The notes beneath the pieces were generated by a model. It was not told the DNA's origin and made no database searches. It saw only the letters and a list, made by a program, of their open reading frames with translations. A DNA stretch of 64,000 nucleotides from Mesorhizobium sp. M7A.F.Ca.US.008.03.1.1 (GTDB lineage: Bacteria > Pseudomonadota > Alphaproteobacteria > Rhizobiales > Rhizobiaceae): assembly GCF_003997495.1 (NCBI RefSeq), contig NZ_RZRU01000003.1, positions 62,001-126,000 on the forward strand, written 5' to 3'. Position 1 is the first letter of the stretch. Each line of letters begins with the position of its first letter. This document shows, in pieces, positions 50,023 through 57,866 of the stretch. The translations under genes and the position numbers were made by a program.

Positions 50023-50969
50023 TTGCGCACCGCGCCGAAGGTGATGCCGCGCAGCAATTGTTTGCGGAGCAGGATGGTGAAAACCAGGATCGGCACCAGG
50101 AAAATCGTCGTGCCGGCCGCCACCGCCGGCCAGTCCTGGCCGCCTTCGCCGATGATGGTCGGGATGAAGGGCGGCGCGGTCTGCGCCGTGCCGGAGGTCA
50201 GCAGCGCCGCGAACGCATATTCGTTCCAGGCGAAGATCAGGCAGAAGATCGCGGTCGCGGCGATGCCGGTCGTCGCCTGCGGCAGCACCGTGCGCCAGAA
50301 GGCCTGCAGCCGGGTATAGCCGTCGATCATCGCCGCTTCCTCATATTCGCGCGGGATCTCGTCGATGAAGCCTTTCAGCAGCCACACCGCCAGCGAAACG
50401 TTGACCGCCGTGTAGAGTAGGATCATGCCGAGCGCGGTGTCCGACAGGCCAAGCTCGCGGTACATCAGGTAGATCGGAATGGCGACGGCAATCGGCGGCA
50501 TGAAGCGCGTCGACAGGATGAAGAACAGAAGGTCGTCGGCGAGCGGCACCTTGAAGCGCGAGAAACCATAGGCCGACAGCGTGCCGAGGAAGACGGCGCA
50601 GAAAGTCGAACCGAAGGCGATGATCAGCGAATTGACGAAGCGCGGCAGGAAGTTGGACGGACCGGCGATCACCATGTTGCGCTTGCGCGTGGTCTCGTCG
50701 CAGAAGCCCGTCGCCGGTCCCAGCGAGTTGATGTAGTCCGGCGTCTGCCGCGTCCGCGTCGTGAACAAATTGCAGTAGCCCTCGAGGCTCGGCTGGAACA
50801 GGATCTTGGGCGGATAGGCGATCGAGTCCGGCGGCGTCTTGAAGCTGGTGGCGAAGATCCACAGCAACGGCACGATCGAGATCAGCGCGTAAAGCACGAT
50901 GATTGTGCCGGCGATGCGCTTCGAGTTGGCTGAGGGTGCGACGACCGAATGGGCTGTGGTCAGGCTCAT
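50019..50969 (-). CDS. ABC importer permease (MalG/UgpE type)
   Basis: 316 residues with six membrane helices and the ATPase-coupling loop EYEEAAMIDGYTRLQAFWRTVLPQA near residue 205. An enlarged periplasmic loop lies after the first helix (residues 40-100). It pairs with the permease upstream, overlapping it by ATGA, and forms the channel for a small polyol or keto sugar. Confidence 0.92.
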   Translation of the reverse strand: MSLTTAHSVVAPSANSKRIAGTIIVLYALISIVPLLWIFATSFKTPPDSIAYPPKILFQPSLEGYCNLFTTRTRQTPDYINSLGPATGFCDETTRKRNMVIAGPSNFLPRFVNSLIIAFGSTFCAVFLGTLSAYGFSRFKVPLADDLLFFILSTRFMPPIAVAIPIYLMYRELGLSDTALGMILLYTAVNVSLAVWLLKGFIDEIPREYEEAAMIDGYTRLQAFWRTVLPQATTGIAATAIFCLIFAWNEYAFAALLTSGTAQTAPPFIPTIIGEGGQDWPAVAAGTTIFLVPILVFTILLRKQLLRGITFGAVRK

Positions 50970-51913
50970 CTCTGCTTCACCTTGTTGAGCGCCTTGACGT
51001 AGATGTTGGCGAGGCCGAACACCGCAACGAACAGGATGATGGCGAAGGCCGAGGAGTAGCCCGTACGCCAGCTCTCAAAAGCCTGCCGCTTCAACGTGAT
51101 CGAGGCGACCTCGGTGGTCGAGCCCGGCCCGCCGCCGGTCAACAGATTGACCATGTCGAACATCTTGAAGTTCTCGATGCCGCGAAACAGCACAGCCAGC
51201 ATGATGAAGGGCAGCGCCATCGGCAGCGTGATCGACCAGAACTGCCGCCAGTTGGAGGCGCGGTCGACCTCGGCCGCCTCGTAGATGTATTCGGGGATGG
51301 AGCGTAGGCCCGCGAGGCAGATCAGCATCACGTAGGGTGTCCACATCCAGGTATCGACGATGATGATCGACCACGGCGCCAGCGACACGTTGGAGAGCAT
51401 CTGGATATCGGTCGGCGGAATCCTCGTGACGAAGGAAATTGCGTAGGCGAACAGGCCGATCTGCGGCTCGTAGAGGAAGCGCCAGAAATTACCGACCACC
51501 GCCGGCGACAGCATCATCGGGACCAGGATGATGGTCGTCCAGAAGGCGTGGCCGCGGAACTTCCGGTCGATCAGCCAGGCCAGCGTGAAGCCGATCAGCG
51601 TCTGCAACAGGATGGTCCAGAACACGAAATGCGCCGTCGTCTGCATGGCGATCCAGATATCCTTGTCGCCGAGGATGCGCTGGTAATTGGCAAAGCCGAG
51701 GTTCTTCACCACCTCGTTCGGGCGGTTGGCGCGATAGTTGGTGAACGACAGATAGATCGCCCAGAACAGCGGGAAGATGTTGATGGCCAGCAGCAACAGG
51801 ATCGTCGGCGAGATGAACAGCCAGGCGAGGCCCTTGTCGCTGATGCCCCGGACTTTGCGGGCCAACGGTTCCGGGGTCGCCCGGGCAACGTTCTCCGCGG
51901 TCCGATTGAGCAT
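50966..51913 (-). CDS. ABC importer permease (MalF/UgpA type)
   Basis: 315 residues with six helices and the coupling loop EYIYEAAEVDRASNWRQFWSITLP near residue 215. ATG 51913 is chosen for its AGGA site six bases upstream; GTG 51934 is the longer choice. It follows the binding-protein gene after a gap of 111 bases that holds a strong stem-loop. Confidence 0.92.
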   Translation of the reverse strand: MLNRTAENVARATPEPLARKVRGISDKGLAWLFISPTILLLLAINIFPLFWAIYLSFTNYRANRPNEVVKNLGFANYQRILGDKDIWIAMQTTAHFVFWTILLQTLIGFTLAWLIDRKFRGHAFWTTIILVPMMLSPAVVGNFWRFLYEPQIGLFAYAISFVTRIPPTDIQMLSNVSLAPWSIIIVDTWMWTPYVMLICLAGLRSIPEYIYEAAEVDRASNWRQFWSITLPMALPFIMLAVLFRGIENFKMFDMVNLLTGGGPGSTTEVASITLKRQAFESWRTGYSSAFAIILFVAVFGLANIYVKALNKVKQR

Positions 51914-51966
51914 GGTGAGTCCTGCTTCGGTCACTTGGTCGTCTCTGTCATGGAATTTATCTGAAC

Positions 51967-51998
51967 TGCGTCCCGTGCCAAGGGCGGCACGGGACGCA
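51967..51998 (-). promoter_or_regulatory. Strong stem-loop between binding protein and permease genes
   Basis: TGCGTCCCGTGCC at 51967-51979 pairs perfectly with GGCACGGGACGCA at 51986-51998 around six bases, a 13-pair GC-rich stem. It likely protects the binding-protein mRNA from 3' decay or cuts down read-through, so that the binding protein is made in excess over the membrane parts. No T run follows. Confidence 0.7.
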
Positions 51999-52024
51999 TG
52001 GGTCGGGCTCGGGAGGAGCCGGGG

Positions 52025-53356
52025 TTACATCTTGCCGTCGTCCTGGAAGACCTGCGTCCAGTCCTTGACCAGGCCGTCCAGCGCATCCTTGGCCGAACCC
52101 TGGCCGGCGACGACATAGTCGTGGAAACGCTTCTGCGAGGCCTGCAGCAGCGGTGCGTAGCTCGGCTCGGCCCAGAAGTCCTTCACGATGGCCATCGAGT
52201 CGAGGAAGGTCTGCGCGTAGGGCTGGCTGGCCGGGAACTTCGGATCCTTGACCACCGCGTTGAGGCAGGAATAGCCGCCGAGCGACCACCACTTGGCCTG
52301 CACGTCCTTGTTGGCGAACCACTTGATATATTTCAGCGCCGCCTCCTGCTTGTCGGAATAGGACACCACCGAGATGCCCTGGCCGCCGAGTTGGGCGAAC
52401 TGCTCGCCGTCGGGTCCCTTCGGGTTGACGAAGTAGCCGATCTTGTCGCCGCCGACATTCTCGTCCTTCTGCAGGCCGGGCCATGTGAAGGCGAAGTTCA
52501 TGTGCATCGCCACCTGGCCGGATTTGAAGGCGTCGACGCCTTCGCCCATGTAGCTGTTCGACGCGCCCGGCGGGGTGCAGCAATCATAGAGCGCCTTGTA
52601 GAACTCCAGGCCCTTCACCGATTTGTCGGAGTTGACGAAGCCTTCCATCTCGTAGGGCTTCTTGGGGTTCTCGTACTGGAAGCCGTAGCTGTAGAGCACG
52701 TCCATGGCGCCCATGGTGATGCCTTCCGACCCGCGCTCCGTGTAGATCGAGGCGCCATAGACGGTCTTGCCGTCGATCTCACGCTTCTGGAAGAATTCGG
52801 CGACCTGCTTCAACTGGTCGAAAGTGGTCGGCGGGCCGAGATCCCAACCGTACTTCTCCTTGAATTCCTTCTGCAGCTCGGGCTTGGAGAACCAGTCCTT
52901 GCGATAGGTCCAGCCGACGACGTCGCCCATGGCCGGCAGTGCCCAGTAGTTCGGTGTGTTCTTCGGCCATTCCGAATAGCCGACGACGGTTGCCGGCACG
53001 AAGTCGTCCATGCTGATCTTCTCCTTGTCGAAGAAGTCGTTCAGCTTGACATAGTGGCCGTTCTCGGCGGCGCCGCCGATCCACTGGCTGTCGCCGATGA
53101 TCAGGTCGCACAATTTGCCGTGCGAATTCAGCTCGTTGAGGAAACGGTCGGCATAGTTGGTCCACGGCACGAATTCGAATTTCATGCCGATGCCGCTTTC
53201 CTTGGTAAAATCCTTGGACAGTTCGACAAGCGCGTTTGCCGGGTCCCAGGCGGCCCAGCACAGCGTCAGGTCTTCAGCGTGCGCGACGTTCGAGACGGCT
53301 GTCGACGCGGTAATCGCCGAGGTCAGTCCCAACGCCAGTTTCAAGCTCGATTTCAT
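52025..53356 (-). CDS. Periplasmic substrate-binding protein, family 1 (CUT1) type
   Basis: 443 residues with a signal peptide ending near SNVAHAED at residue 28. DLTLCWAAWDPANALVELS starts the mature domain, and GDSQWIGGAAENGHYV, WALPAMGDVVGWTYRKDWF and FKSGQVAMHMNFAFTW are typical of rhizobial sugar or polyol binding proteins. A GGGAGGAAG site precedes the ATG. It heads the operon with two dihydroxyacetone kinase systems, so the ligand may be a polyol or ketose that becomes dihydroxyacetone or erythrulose. The regulator is not encoded beside it. Confidence 0.92.
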   Translation of the reverse strand: MKSSLKLALGLTSAITASTAVSNVAHAEDLTLCWAAWDPANALVELSKDFTKESGIGMKFEFVPWTNYADRFLNELNSHGKLCDLIIGDSQWIGGAAENGHYVKLNDFFDKEKISMDDFVPATVVGYSEWPKNTPNYWALPAMGDVVGWTYRKDWFSKPELQKEFKEKYGWDLGPPTTFDQLKQVAEFFQKREIDGKTVYGASIYTERGSEGITMGAMDVLYSYGFQYENPKKPYEMEGFVNSDKSVKGLEFYKALYDCCTPPGASNSYMGEGVDAFKSGQVAMHMNFAFTWPGLQKDENVGGDKIGYFVNPKGPDGEQFAQLGGQGISVVSYSDKQEAALKYIKWFANKDVQAKWWSLGGYSCLNAVVKDPKFPASQPYAQTFLDSMAIVKDFWAEPSYAPLLQASQKRFHDYVVAGQGSAKDALDGLVKDWTQVFQDDGKM

Positions 53357-53457
53357 GACTTCCTCCCATTTGCGAAACGCGCCCGAATGACGGTTTCAAA
53401 AGCCCTCAACCCCTCTCCTCAGGGGACCAAACATGGCGGCGCAACAGCACCGCAGAT

Positions 53458-53497
53458 GTTTAGTAATTTGTTTAGTGATGCAATTTTTACTAAACAA
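53458..53497 (-). promoter_or_regulatory. Putative operator with three GTTTAGT heptamers before the ABC operon
   Basis: GTTTAGT occurs at 53458-53464 and 53470-53476 and inverted (ACTAAAC) at 53489-53495. The latter two widen to a perfect 9-base inverted repeat, TTGTTTAGT and ACTAAACAA, with a 12-base gap. It lies about 100 bases before the binding-protein start in AT-rich DNA, as expected for a sugar-responsive repressor of DeoR, LacI or ROK type. The regulator is not in the window. Confidence 0.55.
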
Positions 53498-53515
53498 GGC
53501 AAGCGAATTCGTTGC

Positions 53516-53527
53516 TGCGCCGCAGCA
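53516..53527. promoter_or_regulatory. Isolated TGC-type motif upstream of the ABC operon
   Basis: TGCGCCGCAGCA matches TGCRNYGCASMA exactly and also on the other strand when shifted. It lies about 160 bases before the binding-protein start, outside the exo locus. A GC-rich palindrome like this can occur by chance, so it is weaker evidence than the AT-flanked sites. Confidence 0.25.
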
Positions 53528-53632
53528 TGCTTGCGCCGGCGTCTGAAAACGTTGGGAAAAGTGTGGATCACTGGTCGGGCTATCGAATCCGTGCAGGTTC
53601 GTTCCGACCTGGCCTGGAGACAGTCGCGGCTC

Positions 53633-54322
53633 TCAGTCGACCCGTTTGGTGCTCACCATGACCTTGCGGATCGGCGGCGCCGGCGGCAGCAGCGCTCGGA
53701 TGTCGGCGAAGGGGAACGTCGGTTCGAAGCGGAAGGCTTCGGCCAGCGAGCCCTGCGCGCCGTTGCACTGGCCGGCGCGAAAAAGGTTCTGCGTTCGCGC
53801 GCCGTCGACGAAGCGGTCGGGATCCTGCGACTGATGCATGCGGATCGCCTTGGCCTTCAGGTCGGCATGAGCGGAAACATCGACATAGTGCGTCGGCGAA
53901 AACCCGGTGCCGCCCATCGTGTCGGCATGCAGCACTGGTACGGCGAACGAGGCCGCGATGCGCACGCCGTCCGATAGCGCGCGGTGGTCGGCATGATAGT
54001 CGTTGGGCGCATGCGTGATCGCCAGATCTGGTCCGGTCTCGCGAATCAGTGCTTTCAGCGCCCCGATCAACGCTGCATCGGCCACCAGTTCGCCGTCGGG
54101 AAAGTCGAGGAAGCACGTCGTCGCCCCGAGCAGCGCGGCCGCGGCCGTTGCTTCCTCGCGACGGATGCGAGCAAGAACAACGGGATCACTCTTGCCACCC
54201 TTGGCCCCATCGGTTGCTATGGCAAAAGTGACCTCTGCGCCTTGCGCCGCATAGGCTGCCATCGTACCGAACATGAAGATCTCGATGTCGTCCGGATGCG
54301 CACCGAGCGCCAGGATTTTCAA
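53633..54322 (-). CDS. PIG-L family deacetylase (LmbE type)
   Basis: About 229 residues. LALGAHPDDIEIFMFGTM holds the zinc motif AHPDD, and ITHAPNDYHADHRALSDGV gives the third ligand in a HxxH-type site. Enzymes of this family remove acetyl groups from N-acetylglucosamine-type sugars or small molecules. TTG 54322 follows GGGGAGAG and is preferred. The gene is divergent from the EamA transporter, with about 28 bases between starts. The substrate is unknown. Confidence 0.85.
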   Translation of the reverse strand: MKILALGAHPDDIEIFMFGTMAAYAAQGAEVTFAIATDGAKGGKSDPVVLARIRREEATAAAALLGATTCFLDFPDGELVADAALIGALKALIRETGPDLAITHAPNDYHADHRALSDGVRIAASFAVPVLHADTMGGTGFSPTHYVDVSAHADLKAKAIRMHQSQDPDRFVDGARTQNLFRAGQCNGAQGSLAEAFRFEPTFPFADIRALLPPAPPIRKVMVSTKRVD

Positions 54323-54350
54323 ACCACTCTCTCCCCGGAACTGGAACAAC

Positions 54351-55241
54351 GTGACGAACGGAATCCTGCTGGCCCTGATCGCCTACGCAAGCTATTCGGG
54401 TAGCGATGCCGTTGTCAAAAGCCTGGGCGGTCAGCTCACGATCTTCGAGATCGGCTTTTTCATAACCTTGTTCGCGGGCTTCTTCCTATTCTTCACGCGG
54501 CCTGCGGGCGAACGCTGGCGCGATTTCTGGCGCACCAAAAGACCATGGGCGGTGCAGGCGCGTGCCTGGGCGGGCATCGCTTCCGGCGTGCTCAGCGTCT
54601 ACGCCTTCACCACCATTCCGCTGGCCGAGTCCTATGCGCTGATCTTCCTGGCGCCGCTCTGCGTCACCATCCTCTCCACCGTGATCCTCAAGGAGAAGGT
54701 CGGCCCCTGGCGCTGGCTGGCGGTGGTCGCCGGTTTTGCCGGTGTCATGCTGGTGGTGCGGCCGGGCTTTCGCGAACTCAATCTCGGCCATCTTGCTGCC
54801 TTCGGCGTTGCCTTCCTCGCCGCCACCAGCGTCATCCTGATGCGCTCGCTGGCGCAGCAGGAAAAGCGCACGACCATGCTGGGCGTGCTGGTCGGCTACG
54901 GGCTGTTTTTCAATGGCATCGGCGCCGCCGCCACCGCCTTCACTGTTCCCAGCGGGAAACAGTTGCTGTGGCTGGTGATGGCCGGTGCCTTCACCGCAGG
55001 TGGACAATTCCTTCAACTGCTGGCCATGAAATATGCACCCGCCAATCGGGTCGCACCGACACATTATTCGCAGATCGCCTGGGCGGTGATCCTCGGCGCG
55101 CTGTTCTTCCAGGAATATCCGGACGGGCTGTCGCTGGTTGGCCTGGCGGTCGTTGGCGGCGCCGGCCTGTTGACCATGGTGCGGGAGGAAGCGCGGCTGG
55201 GCACCGTGCGCTGGAACCCGTTTTCGCGCACCCGGCTTTGA
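54351..55241 (+). CDS. EamA/DMT family transporter
   Basis: 296 residues, ten membrane helices in two EamA repeats. GILLALIAYASYSGSDAVVK begins the first and SLAQQEKRTTMLGVLVG separates the halves. GTG 54351 is taken because upstream frame overlaps the divergent deacetylase gene. It probably exports or imports a small metabolite; the ligand is not predictable. Confidence 0.87.
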   Translation: MTNGILLALIAYASYSGSDAVVKSLGGQLTIFEIGFFITLFAGFFLFFTRPAGERWRDFWRTKRPWAVQARAWAGIASGVLSVYAFTTIPLAESYALIFLAPLCVTILSTVILKEKVGPWRWLAVVAGFAGVMLVVRPGFRELNLGHLAAFGVAFLAATSVILMRSLAQQEKRTTMLGVLVGYGLFFNGIGAAATAFTVPSGKQLLWLVMAGAFTAGGQFLQLLAMKYAPANRVAPTHYSQIAWAVILGALFFQEYPDGLSLVGLAVVGGAGLLTMVREEARLGTVRWNPFSRTRL

Positions 55242-55288
55242 ACCGACTCTGGTTGCGCCGTGGCCGTAACCGCTGATATGCGGGCGCC

Positions 55289-57748
55289 ATGACCACAAAA
55301 CCCCTGCCGGAGCTTCCTGTATCCGCCGTGCTGCCGGCGCTGAGGGAAGCGCTTGGCCATGGCAACAGCGCCGTGCTGGTGGCGCCGCCGGGCGCCGGCA
55401 AGACGACGCTGGTGCCGTTGGCGCTGCTTGACGCGCCATGGCTCGGCGCCGGCAAGATCATCCTGCTTGAACCGCGCCGCCTCGCCGCCCGCGCCGCCGC
55501 CCGCCGCATGGCCGAATTGCTTGATGAGGAGCCCGGCGCCACCGTTGGCTATGCCATGCGCATGGAAAACCGCACCTCGGCAAAGACCAGGATACTGGTC
55601 GTCACCGAAGGCGTGCTGGCGCGGATGATCCTCGACGATCCCGAACTGCCCGGCGTGTCGGCTGTCATCTTCGACGAATTCCACGAACGTTCGCTCGATG
55701 GCGATTTCGGTCTCGCTTTGGCGCTCGACGTGCAAGGTGCACTGCGGCCGGATCTGCGCTTGGCTGTGATGTCGGCGACGCTCGACGGTGCGCGTGTCGC
55801 CAAACTGCTGTCGGGTGCGCCGGTGATCGAGAGCGAGGGCCGCGCCTTTCCTGTCGACATCCGCTACGACGAGCGCCCCGCTGGCACCACCATCGAGGAC
55901 GCCGTGGCCAAGGCGATCCGCGCAGCCCTTGCCGACGAGAGCGGCAGCGTGCTTGCCTTCCTGCCTGGCCAGCGCGAGATCGAGCGCACCGCCGAACGGC
56001 TGGCCGGCAGGATCGGTGCCGACACCGACATCGTGCCGCTCTACGGCATGCTCGACGGCAAGGCGCAGGACGCGGCGATCAAGCCGCCGCCTTCAGGCCG
56101 CCGCAAGGTGGTGCTGGCCACCTCGATCGCCGAAACCTCGATCACCATCGACGGTGTGCGCGTCGTCATCGATTCGGGCCTGTCGCGGCTGCCGCGCTAC
56201 GAACCGTCCAGCGGCTTGACCCGGCTGGAGACCGTGCGGGTCAGCAAGGCTTCCGCCGACCAGCGCGCCGGCCGTGCCGGGCGCACACAGCCAGGCGTCG
56301 CCATCCGGCTGTGGCGGGCCGAGCAGACGGCAGCACTCCCCGCCTTCACGCCGCCCGAAATCTTGGAGGCCGACCTGTCCGGCCTGCTGCTCGATTGCGC
56401 CGCCTTCGGCGTTGCCGATCCGGCAGGGCTCGCCTTTCTCGATCCGCCGCCCGCTCCGGCGCTCAACGAGGCAAGGGCGCTGCTGCGCGCGCTGGATGCC
56501 ATAGACGAGGCGGGGCGCTTGACGGATGCGGGGGCTTCGATGCGCAAGCTCGCTCTGCCGGTACGGTTGGGGCATATGGTTGCCGAGGCAGCCGGCAGCG
56601 GCCATGCCTTCGAGGCGGGGATGCTTGCCGTGCTGCTCACCGAACGCGGCCTTGGCGGCGACGGCGCCGATCTGGAGCGGCGGCTGATGCGCTTTCGCGG
56701 GGAAAGATCGCCGCGCGCTACCGCCGCCAAGCAGCTCGCCGAAAGGCTGGCAAGGCAGGCTGGCGGGGCGAAGGGCATCGAAGCTACCGCCGCCGGTCGC
56801 CTGCTCGTCCACGCCTGGCCGGATCGGGTGGCGAAGGCGCGTGGTGAGCGTGGCCGTTTCGTGCTGGCCAACGGCTCCGGCGCCATGCTCGACGCCGCCG
56901 ACCCGTTGGCGGGCGAGCCGTTTCTGGTCGTCGCCGACCTGCAGGGCAAGGCACAGAATGCGCGCATCACAGCGGCGGCGGCAATCGGCGAAGACGATGT
57001 CCGCGCCGCGCTGGCGGACAGGATCGAGGTCCGCCGTGAAACGAGCTTCGATCGCGACCGCCGGGCCGTGCGGGTGCGCGAAACCGTGCGCCTCGGCGCC
57101 ATCACGCTCGCCGAACGCATGCTGCCGCCGCCAACAGGTGCTGACGCCGATCGCGCCATAACAGATGCCGTGCGCGATCATGGGCTGTCGCTGCTGAGCT
57201 GGAGCAAGGAGGCGCAAACGCTGCGCCAGCGGCTTGGCTGGCTGCATCGCGGCCTTGGCGCGCCGTGGCCCGATATGACGGATGACGCCCTCATCGAGCG
57301 CCTCGACGACTGGTTGCTGCCTTACCTGTCCGGCGCGGCATCGTTTGCCGCCATCGATGCGGGCGTTGTCTCGAGTGGACTGGCCGCACTCGTGCCGCAT
57401 GATCTGCAGCGCAGGATCGATACGCTGGCGCCGACCCATTTCGATGCCCCGTCCGGCAGCCATGTGCCGATCCGCTATGACGGCGAATGGCCGGTGCTGG
57501 CCATTCGCGTGCAGGAGCTGTTCGGCCTCGACCGCCACCCTTCGATCGCCAATGGCGCCGTGCCGCTGACGCTCGAACTCCTTTCGCCGGCGCACCGGCC
57601 GATCCAGACGACGCGCGACCTGCCCGGCTTCTGGCGCGGCTCCTGGGCCGATGTGCGCGCCGATATGCGCGGCCGTTATCCCAAGCATGTCTGGCCGGAA
57701 AACCCGCTGCTCGCGACCGCCACCGCCCGGGCAAAACCCAGAGCATGA
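55289..57748 (+). CDS. hrpB: ATP-dependent helicase HrpB
   Basis: 819 residues. Walker A APPGAGKTT is near residue 33, the DExH box DEFHERS near residue 129, motif III SAT, and motif VI QRAGRAGR near residue 330, followed by the HA2 and HrpB-specific C-terminal domains (HVWPENP at the end). This is the usual length. Its role in the cell is not well known; an RNA or DNA helicase function is inferred from the family. The stop codon is supplied by the first bases of a dispersed repeat. Confidence 0.94.
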   Translation: MTTKPLPELPVSAVLPALREALGHGNSAVLVAPPGAGKTTLVPLALLDAPWLGAGKIILLEPRRLAARAAARRMAELLDEEPGATVGYAMRMENRTSAKTRILVVTEGVLARMILDDPELPGVSAVIFDEFHERSLDGDFGLALALDVQGALRPDLRLAVMSATLDGARVAKLLSGAPVIESEGRAFPVDIRYDERPAGTTIEDAVAKAIRAALADESGSVLAFLPGQREIERTAERLAGRIGADTDIVPLYGMLDGKAQDAAIKPPPSGRRKVVLATSIAETSITIDGVRVVIDSGLSRLPRYEPSSGLTRLETVRVSKASADQRAGRAGRTQPGVAIRLWRAEQTAALPAFTPPEILEADLSGLLLDCAAFGVADPAGLAFLDPPPAPALNEARALLRALDAIDEAGRLTDAGASMRKLALPVRLGHMVAEAAGSGHAFEAGMLAVLLTERGLGGDGADLERRLMRFRGERSPRATAAKQLAERLARQAGGAKGIEATAAGRLLVHAWPDRVAKARGERGRFVLANGSGAMLDAADPLAGEPFLVVADLQGKAQNARITAAAAIGEDDVRAALADRIEVRRETSFDRDRRAVRVRETVRLGAITLAERMLPPPTGADADRAITDAVRDHGLSLLSWSKEAQTLRQRLGWLHRGLGAPWPDMTDDALIERLDDWLLPYLSGAASFAAIDAGVVSSGLAALVPHDLQRRIDTLAPTHFDAPSGSHVPIRYDGEWPVLAIRVQELFGLDRHPSIANGAVPLTLELLSPAHRPIQTTRDLPGFWRGSWADVRADMRGRYPKHVWPENPLLATATARAKPRA

Positions 57749-57840
57749 TCCCAAAAAGTGGAAGCCGGTTTTTGGAAAAGGTCATGCTCAAACAAGAAGT
57801 AGAGCCCCATTCCGACTCCTCGGATTGGGGCGGGACCTAG
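57743..57840. repeat. Dispersed intergenic repeat, copy after hrpB
   Basis: About 98 bases, GCATGATCCC at the start, AAAAGTGG, CCGGTTTTTGG, AAAAGGTCATGCTCAAAC, AGAGCCCCATTCCGA and an ending GGGGCGGGACCTAG. It pairs block by block with the copy at 30699. The first TGA of the element forms the hrpB stop codon, so insertion or growth of the element may have set the end of HrpB. The second half can fold into a hairpin (CCCCATTCCGA and TCGGATTGGGG). Confidence 0.75.
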
Positions 57841-57866
57841 CCTTTGGAGCTTCGCGGCTGTAATTC

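Noticed and set aside
56093..57754. Long minus-strand frame opposite hrpB
   Set aside because: It mirrors conserved helicase codons; composition is that of an antisense shadow.
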